A stretch of DNA of 64,000 nucleotides from assembly GCA_947034895.1 (NCBI GenBank), contig OX344762.1:15728760-15792759 (forward strand), written 5' to 3'. The position numbers and the translations under genes were made by a program. Positions within the stretch are counted from its first letter, which is position 1, and the number at the start of each line of letters is the position of its first letter. This DNA is from Rhytidiadelphus loreus (lineage: Eukaryota > Streptophyta > Bryopsida > Hypnales > Hylocomiaceae). Positions 48,770 through 61,053 of this stretch are shown here, piece by piece. Under the pieces are notes generated by a model. The model was given only the letters and a program-made list of their open reading frames with translations, was not told where the DNA came from and did no database searches.

Positions 48770-49480
48770 TTGAAAACCTAAGCAATTAATTCCTTGTAAC
48801 GTTTGCCTTGATGCAAAATCAGTGGAAAAATAGCAGCAGCAGGAGTTTCGAATCAAATTGCGTCCTCGTGTGCTTGATGCCGATCGTCTCTTGCTGCGTC
48901 GTCTTCTTGACTTGTAATGAATGAAACTCCCGAGGTATACTTAAAAGCGCGCATCACTCCGAAGAACTCTAGTTGTAAACCTAAACAAATTTCATGTAAC
49001 GCTTGCCTTGGTGCAAATCAAAATTTAACAATCAAACAAAGGACCAGCAGCAGCCGTTTTACGTCAAATTACGTCCTCCTGTGCTTGACGCCGATCGGCT
49101 CTTGTGGCGTCGTAAGATTCGTAATGAATGAAACTCCCGGTGGTATTCTTAAAGCTCGGGTCACTCCAAAGAACGCTAGTTGCAAACCTAAACAAAATCC
49201 GTGTAACATTTGCCTTGATACAAATCAATGTAACAATTTAATACCAGCACCAGCACCAGCACCAGCAGTTTCAAATCAAATCGCGTCCTCGTGTGCTTGA
49301 TGCCAATCGTCTCTTGCTGCGTCGTATGACTTGTAATGAATGAAACTCACAATAGAATTCTTACAGCTCTCATCACTCCAAAGAACACTGGTTGCAAACC
49401 TAAACAAATTTCATGTATTGATTGCCTCGATGCAATGTAATGTAACAATTGAATACCAGCAGCAGGGAGCTTCATCTTCA
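48770..49480 (+). repeat. About 207-bp tandem repeat, 3.5 copies, after the small secreted protein gene
   Basis: Units begin at 48770, 48972, 49179 and 49391 with TTGNAAACCTAARC, giving periods of 202, 207 and 212 bp. Each unit contains GTAACRYTTGCCTTGRTRCAAA, an AGCAGCAGC-type or ACCAGCACC-type trinucleotide stretch, GCGTCCTCGTGTGCTTGATG, CGTAATGAATGAAACTC and CACTCCRAAGAAC. The first unit starts at the stop codon of the secreted-protein gene. Two units read open in one frame (48917-49300), but this is likely chance. Confidence 0.85.
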
Positions 49481-50294
49481 ATTTGCTCTCTCGTGCGCTC
49501 TCGGTTGCATGTGCACAGACTGAGTCCAAATTGCAATTCGAGATTATTTTTTACTTGTGAACAAATGGAAATCATAAATTTTTAATTCAAGACTAAAAGA
49601 AACTTTGAAGTGTCATCTGGTTACATCTTTGAATTGTTCTTAAAAAGACTTAAAACTATTCACTAAATGTTCAATTTCTTTACAACTATGTTGTGTCATG
49701 TGTAATAGTGACAACTTAAGGTCATGTTTGTAATACGTCAAAAGATCCCTTCAGGAAGAAATTGGAGGAGGTAAACAATTTCAGACATTTTTATTTTAAT
49801 AGTGGTCCAAATATGGACATGAATGAAGACTTTGTTAGAATCTAGTTAATATACTCTACCCTTGGAATAGATGAAACTACGTAGCAAATGCTATCCCAGT
49901 TTGACTAAATACAACATTATTTTTTTTGTTCATTGATTCATCATCTTCTATTTGCTCTATTATTTGATAATAATTGCAAAATAATTCTCTTGGGATATTT
50001 TTTTGTTAGAATTTTGACTAAATTTCCAAACTAAAAATAAATAGTCTTATTTGGAGGCTAATATCAGTCATTGATTTAAAAATAGATTTCTATTTTTTTC
50101 TATTCATTGACATTTTTTTTTAAAAGAAACTTTCTAAAAATACAATCTATTATAATTCCTATAGATATTAAATCAATCAATTTCAGCCCTAAATTTTCAC
50201 CCTTTTAATGACTTTTCATTCACTTTTGTTTAAAAATTGAATTTATTGGTCACTAAATTTAGTTGCACCATAAAAGTTGTTGAAAAATACTATT

Positions 50295-50591
50295 CATTAA
50301 GAAAGATTTGAGGGACACGGAAACTTGTTTCGGGATTGTTCCCCTTGCTGTGAACAGCAAAGTACAATCAAAATTTAAAAATATTTTAAATATTTTAAAA
50401 AATTGTTAAAATAATAATAATAATTTAGTTAATTGAAAAAAAAATTGAAAAAAAATTAGAATATTAATAAAATGTTAACATCTGACGTAGTCGTCTCTCA
50501 GCCACGTCAGATTACAATTCACAGAGAGTTCACAGTCTAGGAACTCCTCGGGAACTTGCGGTCTCCCGAACCCCTCAAATCTCCCCTAATG
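50295..50591. mobile_element. MITE-like element, CATTA(G) family, copy 3
   Basis: Starts CATTAAGAAAGATTTGAGGG and ends CCCCTCAAATCTCCCCTAATG, inverted over about 20 bases. GC-rich arms contain TCGTCTCTCAGCCACGTCAG and CGGGAACTTGCGGTCTCCC; the centre is A/T simple sequence. This copy has the best-preserved inverted ends of the family. Confidence 0.65.
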
Positions 50592-52052
50592 TCTTCGGAT
50601 AAAGGGGGCAATATAACCCAACTATTGTCTACTGGTATTCCTCCCTTAAATGTCAATTCTCAACAATAATGGAGTTATTTTATCTCTCTTAAGATTAAGA
50701 TTTATCTCTGTGGTGCAAATGGAGTCTAAATCTTTCTTCACACTTTGGTTCAAGTCGTGAAAAATTCTAAATTCTAAATTCCCTAATTAATGCATCACAT
50801 TAGAACATTTCAAATTTTTTATTGATTGATCATTGTTTTTTATTTTCTTGGATTAGCCAAAATTGTACTCCCTAATTAAAATGACCACATTAAAAAAACT
50901 GTGAACCTTGCAAAAGGTTGCTAGTTTTGAAGCCCCCTTGTGCAATTTCGATGCAATTAGGGAATTTTTTTTCCCAAATCTGACGTGACATTACTTTAAT
51001 GCCACATCAACGCCACATCAAATTGACGACTTATTTCTTTATATATATATATATATATACATTTATTTATTTTTAAAATTATTTTTATTCTTTTTGTACT
51101 TGCATTGAGGGGCTACTGAAAATCAAACATTTGCAGCGTTTTACGGGGTTCAAATTTTTTTAATGTTTTCACTTATTTTACATTCATGCCAAAAGTGGAA
51201 AAAAATACATTATAAATTTTTATATTATGGGATTTTCATTATCCAACTTTCTTTATGGGGTTTAAATATTCTCATCATTTTTTTCAACATTTAATTATTT
51301 AAAAATTATTATTATCATAAATGCAAATTTTTACCTTCAAAGAGGTTATGATTTGATGGCCCTCCTACATTGGTTTAGGGTGAAGATTCTCCCCCTTGGT
51401 GCAAACAGTTGAATTTAAAATCATACCCTTGTGTGTTTTAGATTTCCTCCCTTGTGTGAAGTTACCACTATAAAGTTAACCCTTAAAAGACATTTCATGT
51501 CTGGGCTTAGTCAAATTTCATTAGATTTCTATTTTAAAATACACATTTCAAAAAACCGATATATGTCTAAAATTTGTTCTCATTTTTCCATAATTAAAAA
51601 CATCAAATTGAATTTTTTTTATGATTTCTTAAAGAAATTTCTTTGTAAAAATTATAGTATTTACAAAAACACTTACAATAATATAAAATTTAAAGAAATA
51701 CAAAAATAATGGTATAAAACATTATGGTGTAATCAATGTACTCTTTGAACTCACATCAAGAGAAATTCAATAGAAAAAGTTCAAAAGTGGTGTATTTTGA
51801 GCTTTCAAGATGCTATCTTCAAAGTATTACAGAAATTACAATTTTGACAATTTTGAAATAAAAAGTAGATTATTGGAGCTTTATTTTCTTAGTTAAGCTT
51901 CAAAACATTTAAAATGAAGAAGTATGTGAAAATTCATGTTTTGACTTTCAAAATGTCCATAGGGCTTGCACTGTCCTTTAACCTCTAAATGCCCAAGGCC
52001 TTTTTCTGAAACGTTTTGACTTTCAAAATGCCCATAGGGCTTGCATTGTCCC

Positions 52053-53720
<1,668 letters not shown>

Positions 53721-54836
53721 ACGGTTGAGCTTGCGCAAGCGTGCACCTGTCAAGGTTATGTTTCATGGTGTGAGATAGCATCCAAGTCTTGTGTACCGTT
53801 CTCAGGTTAGGTGAACATGATTTGTAGTTTGTGCCCTGGATTACAATTCAGGCTTTTCCACCCCAATTACATAAACTTGTTGCTGCTTCACACTCGATTC
53901 CTTGTCTCTTGTACTGCCTCCAGGGTCTGGACACAATTTTTGTTTCCTGTGTACACGGTTTAGTTCTTGGATGTTTCATGCTCTCTAATTTTTCCGTCAA
54001 TGATAAGTCTCCTTTGGTATTGGTTCACCTAAGCACATGTGGAATACTTTTGGTTTTATCATAAACATGTATACTGTGCGAATGGATGCAGTCGTGCACA
54101 GTATTGTGTAGAATCTATTCATCATGTAACATGATTCACCTTTAGTTGGCATTCTCCGATGATTTCCTAGAGTGGCGAAGGTATAAGTACAAATGAAACC
54201 GCGGGTGCTACATGCTTACCGGTATTAATGGCAGCTAGAGCCGTGGAAGTGTTCCATCACTAACTTCACATACTGTATGCGTTGGCTATTACCTCACCAA
54301 TCCTCACGTCACACTCTCCTAGTTCTTCAAATGGACCCTGCATTCTTGATCATCGAAGCGACATTTCTCCCCCTATTTTCCACATTGATAAACAACGCAT
54401 AGCAATGAAAAAAAATAAAAGAATGACGCATCTATAATTTAACAGGCCAAATTTCTCTTGGAAATGGTCTGATTGTGTGACCACGTAGTTGACCTTTAAA
54501 TAATTAGTTACAGATTCTGTGCGGCAGGCCTAGATAACTTTGATGCTCACGTGTTTGGTCGCTGCAAAACACACGATTCCTTGTGTTTTGTACTGCCTCT
54601 AGGTTGGAAGGTCATTCACTGCAATGCTGTCCTAAACGAACCAGTCGAAAAATTTGGACACAGTAGCTTTTAGAGATGAATAGACAAATTGCGAATCGTT
54701 AGGGAGGCTGCAACATTGCAACGGAAAACAAGAGAGTTTAGAGACGACGCTTGTACTAAAGATACTCACGTGGCTTTTCGTTTACGACTCAAACGCTTCG
54801 GTTTCATTCGGTTCCGATGATTCCGCATGGTCATGG
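53721..54836. other. Spacer and probable 3' UTR after ubiquitin-eL40, with a partial duplication
   Basis: No gene. A block around 53880-53945 (CACTCGATTCCTTGTCTCTT, GTACTGCCTCCAGGGTCTGG) recurs in diverged form at about 54568-54610 (CACACGATTCCTTGTGTTTT, GTACTGCCTCTAGG), showing that part of the downstream region was duplicated. Confidence 0.45.
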
Positions 54837-55876
54837 CTAAACTTCTGCCGGCCACAGCTGCTTTGTTGGCAAGGTTAAGATGGTGCACATGTTTGGTAGG
54901 CCGCCTTCAAACGTATGTTCTTCATTTGCAGTTTTGCAGGATATTAAAACATCTGCCATTTCATTGGTGTTTTGAGCATTGTTGTTTGTGATTAGGAAGA
55001 TAACATTTTGCATTTCGCGAGGAAGAAAATTAGAAAAATTGTTGAGACTATTCTGACAGATGCCTGGAAGAAAAGACATGGGATGCGCACATAAGAGAGG
55101 GACTGACCTGAGCCATCCGCAGGTACTCCAATTGACTGCAATGAATTTCTTATTGACTGCACGAAATTTAGGTGATCACTCATTCTCAAAATTTCCAGAA
55201 GAAATTTGTGACGCAGGTCGGACAAGGATGACTTTTGTTTAAGTCTTTCAATCTTAGGAACAATCTCTTTGAAGTCCATGAGTTTCATTACAATGAATTG
55301 ATCCGAGAGTTTGGAGTGATGCTTGCTCTGAGATAAATTCTATTTAGACGCACCTCATGGACTTCAGAGACTGTTCCAACGATTGGAAGGCCAAAATAGA
55401 GTCATACTGCGCGATTCGGGGAACGTCCAAGTAAATAAGAGATTCAGAAATTTCTTCTTCTTGAAAGCGTTGTTTGATTTCATGGATCCAAAAACTCCTA
55501 CTGTTTTAAATTTTCTCGAGCTCATCGAAAATTTCGTTAATTTGGCGTGATTTTCGTTGCAATTTGAAACTTGTGACATTGCACAAACAAAGCTCTCGTA
55601 AACTAGGAATGGTATTGATTTTCGTTTCTGAAAAGTTGTTTTATTTCTTAACAGCAATCAATATTGAATGAATAGATGAACACAATGGTTTGGAGGAATC
55701 CACTCCCCACATCGTTGCCAGAAAGTTTTATTTTGTATTTGTATCGGAGTTGACGATTGTGCTTGTATCACTTTCTTTGAACAATGCCGACGACCTTTCA
55801 TGCATGCAGCGATAAGATCATTGAGCTCAATAAGAGGAGGAGATTCTTGAGCCAAAGAGATTACGTTCACAAGCAA
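54837..55876 (-). pseudogene. Decayed coding remnant, possibly leucine-rich-repeat-like
   Basis: Protein-like segments on the minus strand follow one another in shifting frames: 55876 to about 55690 (IELNDLIAACMKGRRHC, FWQRCGEWIPPNHC), about 55625-55345 (IPSLRELCLCNVTSFKL, then EEISESLIYLDVPRIAQY), about 55320-55110 (DFKEIVPKIERLKQK, SLSDLRHKFLLEIL) and 55060-54837. The second segment contains an in-frame TAA between its halves, and the gap before the third is only about 28 bases, too short for a plant intron, so frame changes look like mutation rather than splicing. The LRELCLCNVTSFKL stretch is LRR-like. I cannot name the family. Alternatively a real gene with unrecognised splicing. Confidence 0.35.
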
Positions 55877-55994
55877 ACATCAGCGGTACAGTCTTAAAGC
55901 TCTACATGGTTTGGAAAGAAATGCACCGAGGGAGGACATAGACTTGCGCAACTGAGCACGTGAGATCTCCCGTCCACCCTCACAAAACTCAGTC

Positions 55995-58900
55995 ATGGCC
56001 TCAGATGTGGGACTTTCAAACGGCCGACAGTCACGATTCACGGGTCCAAGCAAACCAAGCTCAAAGAAGGGGAAGGAACCAATGGAAAAAAAAGAGAAAG
56101 AAGAATGGGCAAACAAACAAGATTATGTGAACATGCTCGGCGATGACATCTTCGAGGCGTTCGTGCGACGACGAGATGAGGCATTACGGGCGACCGCTGA
56201 ACTCCGGAAGATGATGATGTTGACCCGTCACTCGGTGCGCTACATTGATTCACACGAAAGATCTCTAGCAAACGAATTTCAAAGATTCTTAAAGTTCGCA
56301 GAGCAGCAGCATAAAAAAGAATCACGAAGGGCAAAGCTGTTAGGGCTGCCACCGCCAAGCGCCCCTGCCAACATGTTTGCTGTCCGACCTGTAGGGTCTT
56401 TCGCGCTTCTTCCACCTACAAAGCGAATTCCAGAAGAGTCGAAGGAGCGTCGTACAAGGTCCAAGATGTATCTAAAGATGCAAACAGAGCACATCCAAAA
56501 CATTCGCATGGCACAAACAACAAGGTCCCTCAAAGGCACTCCTCCTTTGCAAGCCATCGACCTCTCGTCCGCTATTAGGAAAAAACCCGTGACACCACGA
56601 CGTCCTACTCATTTTAGCGCAAAGTTTCTCCAGGAAGAACCGCCGCACTATGCTGTTTCTCTCCGCCAAAAAAGACCGGCAACTGTCCCTGCAGAAACTC
56701 AGGCTGACCTCTACCGTTGGATGACGGATTTCTTTAGAGAACATGTTCCAAACGAGAGCGGGGATGGTGCAAGTTGCAGAACTGGCTCGCGAATGAGCCT
56801 AAAAGACTCTCAGATACGGGACGAACAAATGTAAGTATCATTTTTGCAACCTCACCTCCATTGATGCAGTTAAGCTCGTGAAAATTTGGTCAGCATGTAC
56901 GAATTAGGTTTGGTATGCCGCTACTCTACTAGAGGCAACTTTGTTCAAGCACATTGGATTTAGTTTCAAGCGTTGTAATTGTACCTTGGAGGAATCATTG
57001 ATTGTCTGACAGTCTCTATGGGGAATTACAACTTCGGAGATTCTATCTTAGAATGCCATTGCATGGATTAGGGTTATCTCACTCACAATTGTTCATCACA
57101 TTATATGCAGGCTTGATCAGCTATGCTCGATTGCATCTGTCACACCATCCTATATTGCAGAGAGTCCTTGGTACGTTTTGAGGAAATCCATTTCCCAACC
57201 CACTTCCCAACGCGGATTGAGGTTTCACCATTTACACTCTCCTACAACAAAGCAACCAAATCGCGAAATGAAGATCGATCTAGAGCTTGCGGCTCAATTG
57301 GAGGCAAGGAGGATGGAGAACATGAGGAAAAAATCTCCACAACTAAGAACTTCCAGTCTTGGAAAACGAAAACGACGACCGCAAACAGCAGCAAGTTCAC
57401 CAAAGCAAGCATCCCGCAAAACGTTTGTAGAAGATGCCGCGGATACCACATTGAACGGCGTACTATTTGTAAAGTCTGATACACTATTATGTCAATCCTT
57501 TAGCATTGAATGCAATTTATTTTTGTTTTGAACTGTGTAATTCAAGAACAACACATTTGCTACATAATTATGATTCTAACGTCCTAACCACCCAATGACA
57601 CAGATGAATACCTATTCATGGTTATTCACCTGGGTGCAGTCTCACAGGTTAATTAGGCATTCTAATTCCTGCTGCGGCACTCTCTCAAAATGCCTGTGAA
57701 GCTGACAATTTGCAGTTGACCACTGGCAGCTTCAAGAAGCTGGGGTTGAAGAAGTCAGCAATGTGCGGTATATTTGCTTGGCAAATAGGGGTATTGGCAA
57801 TGTGATCTCACATGAGTTGGCATCCTACACGTCTCTCCGATGTCTTGATCTCTCAGGAAACCACGTTTCTCTGGTATATATTTGCATACTTTTACACTAC
57901 GAAATATTTCTGGAAGTATGTTCTGTTAGTCCAAGTCTGGATGTCAAGTTCATACTGAAGATATTGTAAAAATAGACAAGCCGATCTCATGTATTAGACC
58001 ATCTAATTTCTTCTGCTTGATTTTCTACTTTATATTTCTATGCTTTGCAGATGAGCTTGACTGCACTCACTGCTCTGAGAAAGCTTATTTTGTTGGGCAA
58101 TCAACAGTCGGAGTTGGAAATTCCTGAAGGTTCTTTCCAAGAGCTCGAGGTACTTTACATAAACCGCCTATTTTCGTGACCAACCCTGTTTCAATTTGTG
58201 GAAATTTCTCCATCTTCAGTCACAAGTTGTTAGTATCTGAATGAATTTCAAAGTCATGATTTTTAGGTACGAGTACGAATGTCTTCTTCTGGGTAGCTTT
58301 AAAACACATGTTATCAATATTAACCTCTAAGTTAGCTTTATTTATGTGCAGATTCTAGATGTCTCTTACAACCTTCTAAGAGATACGGCTATGATAGCAC
58401 TTTCGTTCTTGCCTTCATTGCGTAACCTGAATGTGAACAACAATAACTTGGAGCTGATTCCGCCAGAGGCTACAAAAACTGGAGCATTTTCTCGCTTAGA
58501 AACGTTGTCTGTGGCAAGGAACAATCTATCATCCACATGCCTTGTGTCACTAAGCAGGGTGCCATGATCCTTGCCTTTGATCCACTTGCATCTTTTATTT
58601 TTTGACCAAGTATTAGAAGCCTTCATAATTATATGCTTGATGATATAACGTCTCTTTGTGCAGCTGCCATGGCTTGAGACGCTAAATCTGCACAAGAACC
58701 ACATCAAATGTATTCCAGACCAAGTGAGTATGAGGTTGTCCATGATTGTACCCCATTCAAGGCCCAAGGGCTTTGTGAAGGAAAACTTTAAGTTGTGTCC
58801 TCTATCCATTTGAAAATCTCAAGACTGTTTATCTTATTTTCAAGGCTTGTTGTACCAATTTTGCAGATTGCATTCAAGGTGAGAGCATTTTCACGATTGG

Positions 58901-60282
58901 AGACTCTAGATCTTGGTGACAATCCGATCAATTACCACCCGAATCTAATCGCCTTAGAAAAGATGCAAAAGCTGAGGAAGGTATAATTTATCTTTAAAAA
59001 GATCCAATCAGAACATCAACATTAACACCCATCGTATGAATCTCTTGAAGTCACATGTTAAAACCCGATTTTAGTTCGAAACCAGGCTTGGAATTCTTTT
59101 GAAAAAAAAAAAAACAGAATCTATTGCATCTTCACATGTGCTTTTGTGGGGACGGTAGAAGAATTCAAATCAGAAAATAATTGATGTGAAATTTTACAGG
59201 TGTTTTTGTGGGACACGCCGTTGTCTCGTACGGTGACTTACAATGGGTCAGGGAAGTGCTCTCCAAGGTCGGTACCCATCTTGCAAGCTGCAATGAGAGC
59301 ACAAAGAGCAGGCCAAAAGTGGTATCTTGTGAAAACTGACAAGCTGCCGGTTAAGGATGGTTGGTACTCTGACAAATTGATGTATGCCGTTCATGACAAT
59401 GACCCACTTGTAAGCCAAAGATTAGTGGCTAAATTTTGTCTTGTGTGGAAGGCATAATTGATATTCATAAGTTTTGTTTGTGAACCATTGTTAGATCCAT
59501 CTATTCATCTATAATTCAACTAGTGGTCAAGTTTCACTATCAGAAACTCGTGTCTAAGTTGATAGAATTTTTCGGACATCCAATGTAACAATCCGTGTTT
59601 TTATGTCAACAATGACATCTAATGTAACATCTTCATGTGGTATTGGATGTCATTGTTGACATGAAAACATGGGTTGTTACATTGGATGCCCGAAAAATTC
59701 CATCAACTTAGAAATTGGAAAACATTGGTTTTTTAAAGTGTTTGTTAAAGGCGAGACATCATAATAAGTCAATAACCTCATACTTTCAGGTTCTACTCCC
59801 ATACTTGATTATATTCTCACAAGGCCTTATGTATGGATCAAATATTTGAAGTCCAAGATCAATGTTTTATGCAAGGAATGTCTTCCGACAAAAAACTCAA
59901 AGCAAGGCTTGAAAAGAGTAGACGTGTAGAGGAAGAGGTACAAAAAGCTATGTTGCACAAGGTTGTTGCTGATAGGAAATTTTACTCGGGCCCAACTAGT
60001 GTAATTGCTGAGGTAACGTAATGTGGTAACATTTAAGCAACATAAAAAGTATATTTCATATATCATTTTAGACCACACGGTCTAAATTGTAAAAGCGTTA
60101 TCTAAGGTAGGTGTACATTTTAGAGTGTTAGTCTAAACCATAAAAGTGTCATTTAAGAGAGGTGTACATTTCGTAAAAGTGTCAAAGTTGCAAAATGACA
60201 CGATTTTAACAAAAAATTCCATATTTCCACTTTGTAGTCGCCTGAGACTAAGGAAGCAGAGCTATTTATTGCTGATTCGTAA
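55995..60282 (+). CDS. Leucine-rich-repeat protein, XRRA1-like layout
   Basis: Function unknown. Ten exons: 55995-56830, 57111-57468, 57730-57873, 58051-58149, 58352-58558, 58664-58723, 58867-58980, 59200-59409, 59824-60012, 60238-60282; phases agree throughout and give 753 residues. Residues 1-398 are polar and charged with long basic, probably helical or disordered stretches and no signal peptide. About 399-606 form a leucine-rich-repeat array (SLRCLDLSGNHVSL, LRKLILLGNQ, LEILDVSYNLL, LRNLNVNNNNLELIP, LETLSVARNNL, LETLNLHKNHIKCIP, LETLDLGDNPI). A LRR-cap-like VFLWDTPL leads into a C-terminal region with a charged helix (LKARLEKSRRVEEEV). Introns inside the array are phase 0 and respect repeat borders. 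Size and order resemble animal XRRA1, but a generic intracellular LRR protein is possible. Exon 9 uses a weak CACAAG acceptor; an upstream CAG would truncate the frame. Confidence 0.7.
59554..59711. repeat. Hairpin with arms of about 70 bp in LRR-gene intron 8
   Basis: CTAAGTTGATAGAATTTTTC at the left is mirrored by ...GAAAAATTCCATCAACTTAG at the right, and the match continues inward through CCAATGTAACA / TGTTACATTGG and GTCAACAATGACATC / GATGTCATTGTTGAC. The loop is about 18 bp. A small foldback MITE or a small-RNA precursor; no second copy in the window. Confidence 0.8.
60050..60222. mobile_element. Degenerate ATGGGCAATTT-family remnant in LRR-gene intron 9
   Basis: The right end GATTTTAACAAAAAATTCCAT and internal TTTTAGACCACACGGTCTAA and TCTAAACCATAAAAGTG motifs belong to the family of 4361-4715. 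The left end is not recognisable. It makes up most of intron 9. Confidence 0.45.
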
Positions 60283-60843
60283 AAGGTGTCTTTTATTGAG
60301 AGATCACCTTGCAAGCACTCGGAACTAGAAGAGGAGGTATTCAACTACACTCACCTTCACATACATTTCTGTTGTTCCTTTTTTTTACTTTGAATTAGTT
60401 GATGGTGCTTTTAGATTGTAAAATGAAAAGGGTGTTAGAATGTAGCAAGTGACCTTTATTTTCTAATTTCTTCCTATTCTTAATGTGCACCTCCAACACT
60501 TAACTTGATTGAAAATTTAAGCTTGCAAGGGTGTGATTAAACTAGAGAGGTTCAATTTACTCTATTATATTACCAAATACATTTGGACTTATTCTGATAC
60601 ATGTAATTATCAAATACAAATCTTGAATCAAATCACAAATTAGGCAAAATCTTTTGTGAGAGAACACTAATGTACACAATACATTCTTGCAATAATTAAT
60701 GTAATAGACATTAATGTAATAGACACTTAGTAGCTCCCATGGACTTCTGTGCTAGGTTAGGGACAATACAGAAAGACAAAGACAAGATTTGAAGAATGCT
60801 ACAAATACAAGGAAAAAAAATTCCAACAAATTTAAACATTGTG

Positions 60844-61053
60844 TTTAACCCTTAAACGTCAACATGGACATTTGGTGTCCGATGGATGATAGGGAATCCT
60901 TCTAGTAGGATAGAAGTGCAACTATTCATCCTCATAATTTTGTTGTGAAAAGTGAAGGTCTTCTATTGTCGTTTGTTTTCTTAAGCCAATGATTCACACC
61001 GTAATGAAAAGGGATGATTTCCAAGGTCACCCTTTTGTCCTTCAAGGGTTAAA
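60844..61053. mobile_element. TTTAACCC-family MITE, copy 3
   Basis: TTTAACCCTTAAACGTCAAC at the left and GTCCTTCAAGGGTTAAA at the right are inverted ends. Same internal blocks as the copy at 7744-7974 (about 85-90% alike by eye), and the inverse of 23698-23891. This copy has the cleanest ends, 210 bp, no coding capacity. Confidence 0.8.

Noticed and set aside
48917..49300. 127-codon open frame in the 207-bp tandem repeat
   Set aside because: Openness follows from two similar repeat units sharing a frame; no signal peptide or other support.
51042..51059. (TA)n run as a promoter element
   Set aside because: A simple microsatellite in AT-rich spacer with no gene nearby.
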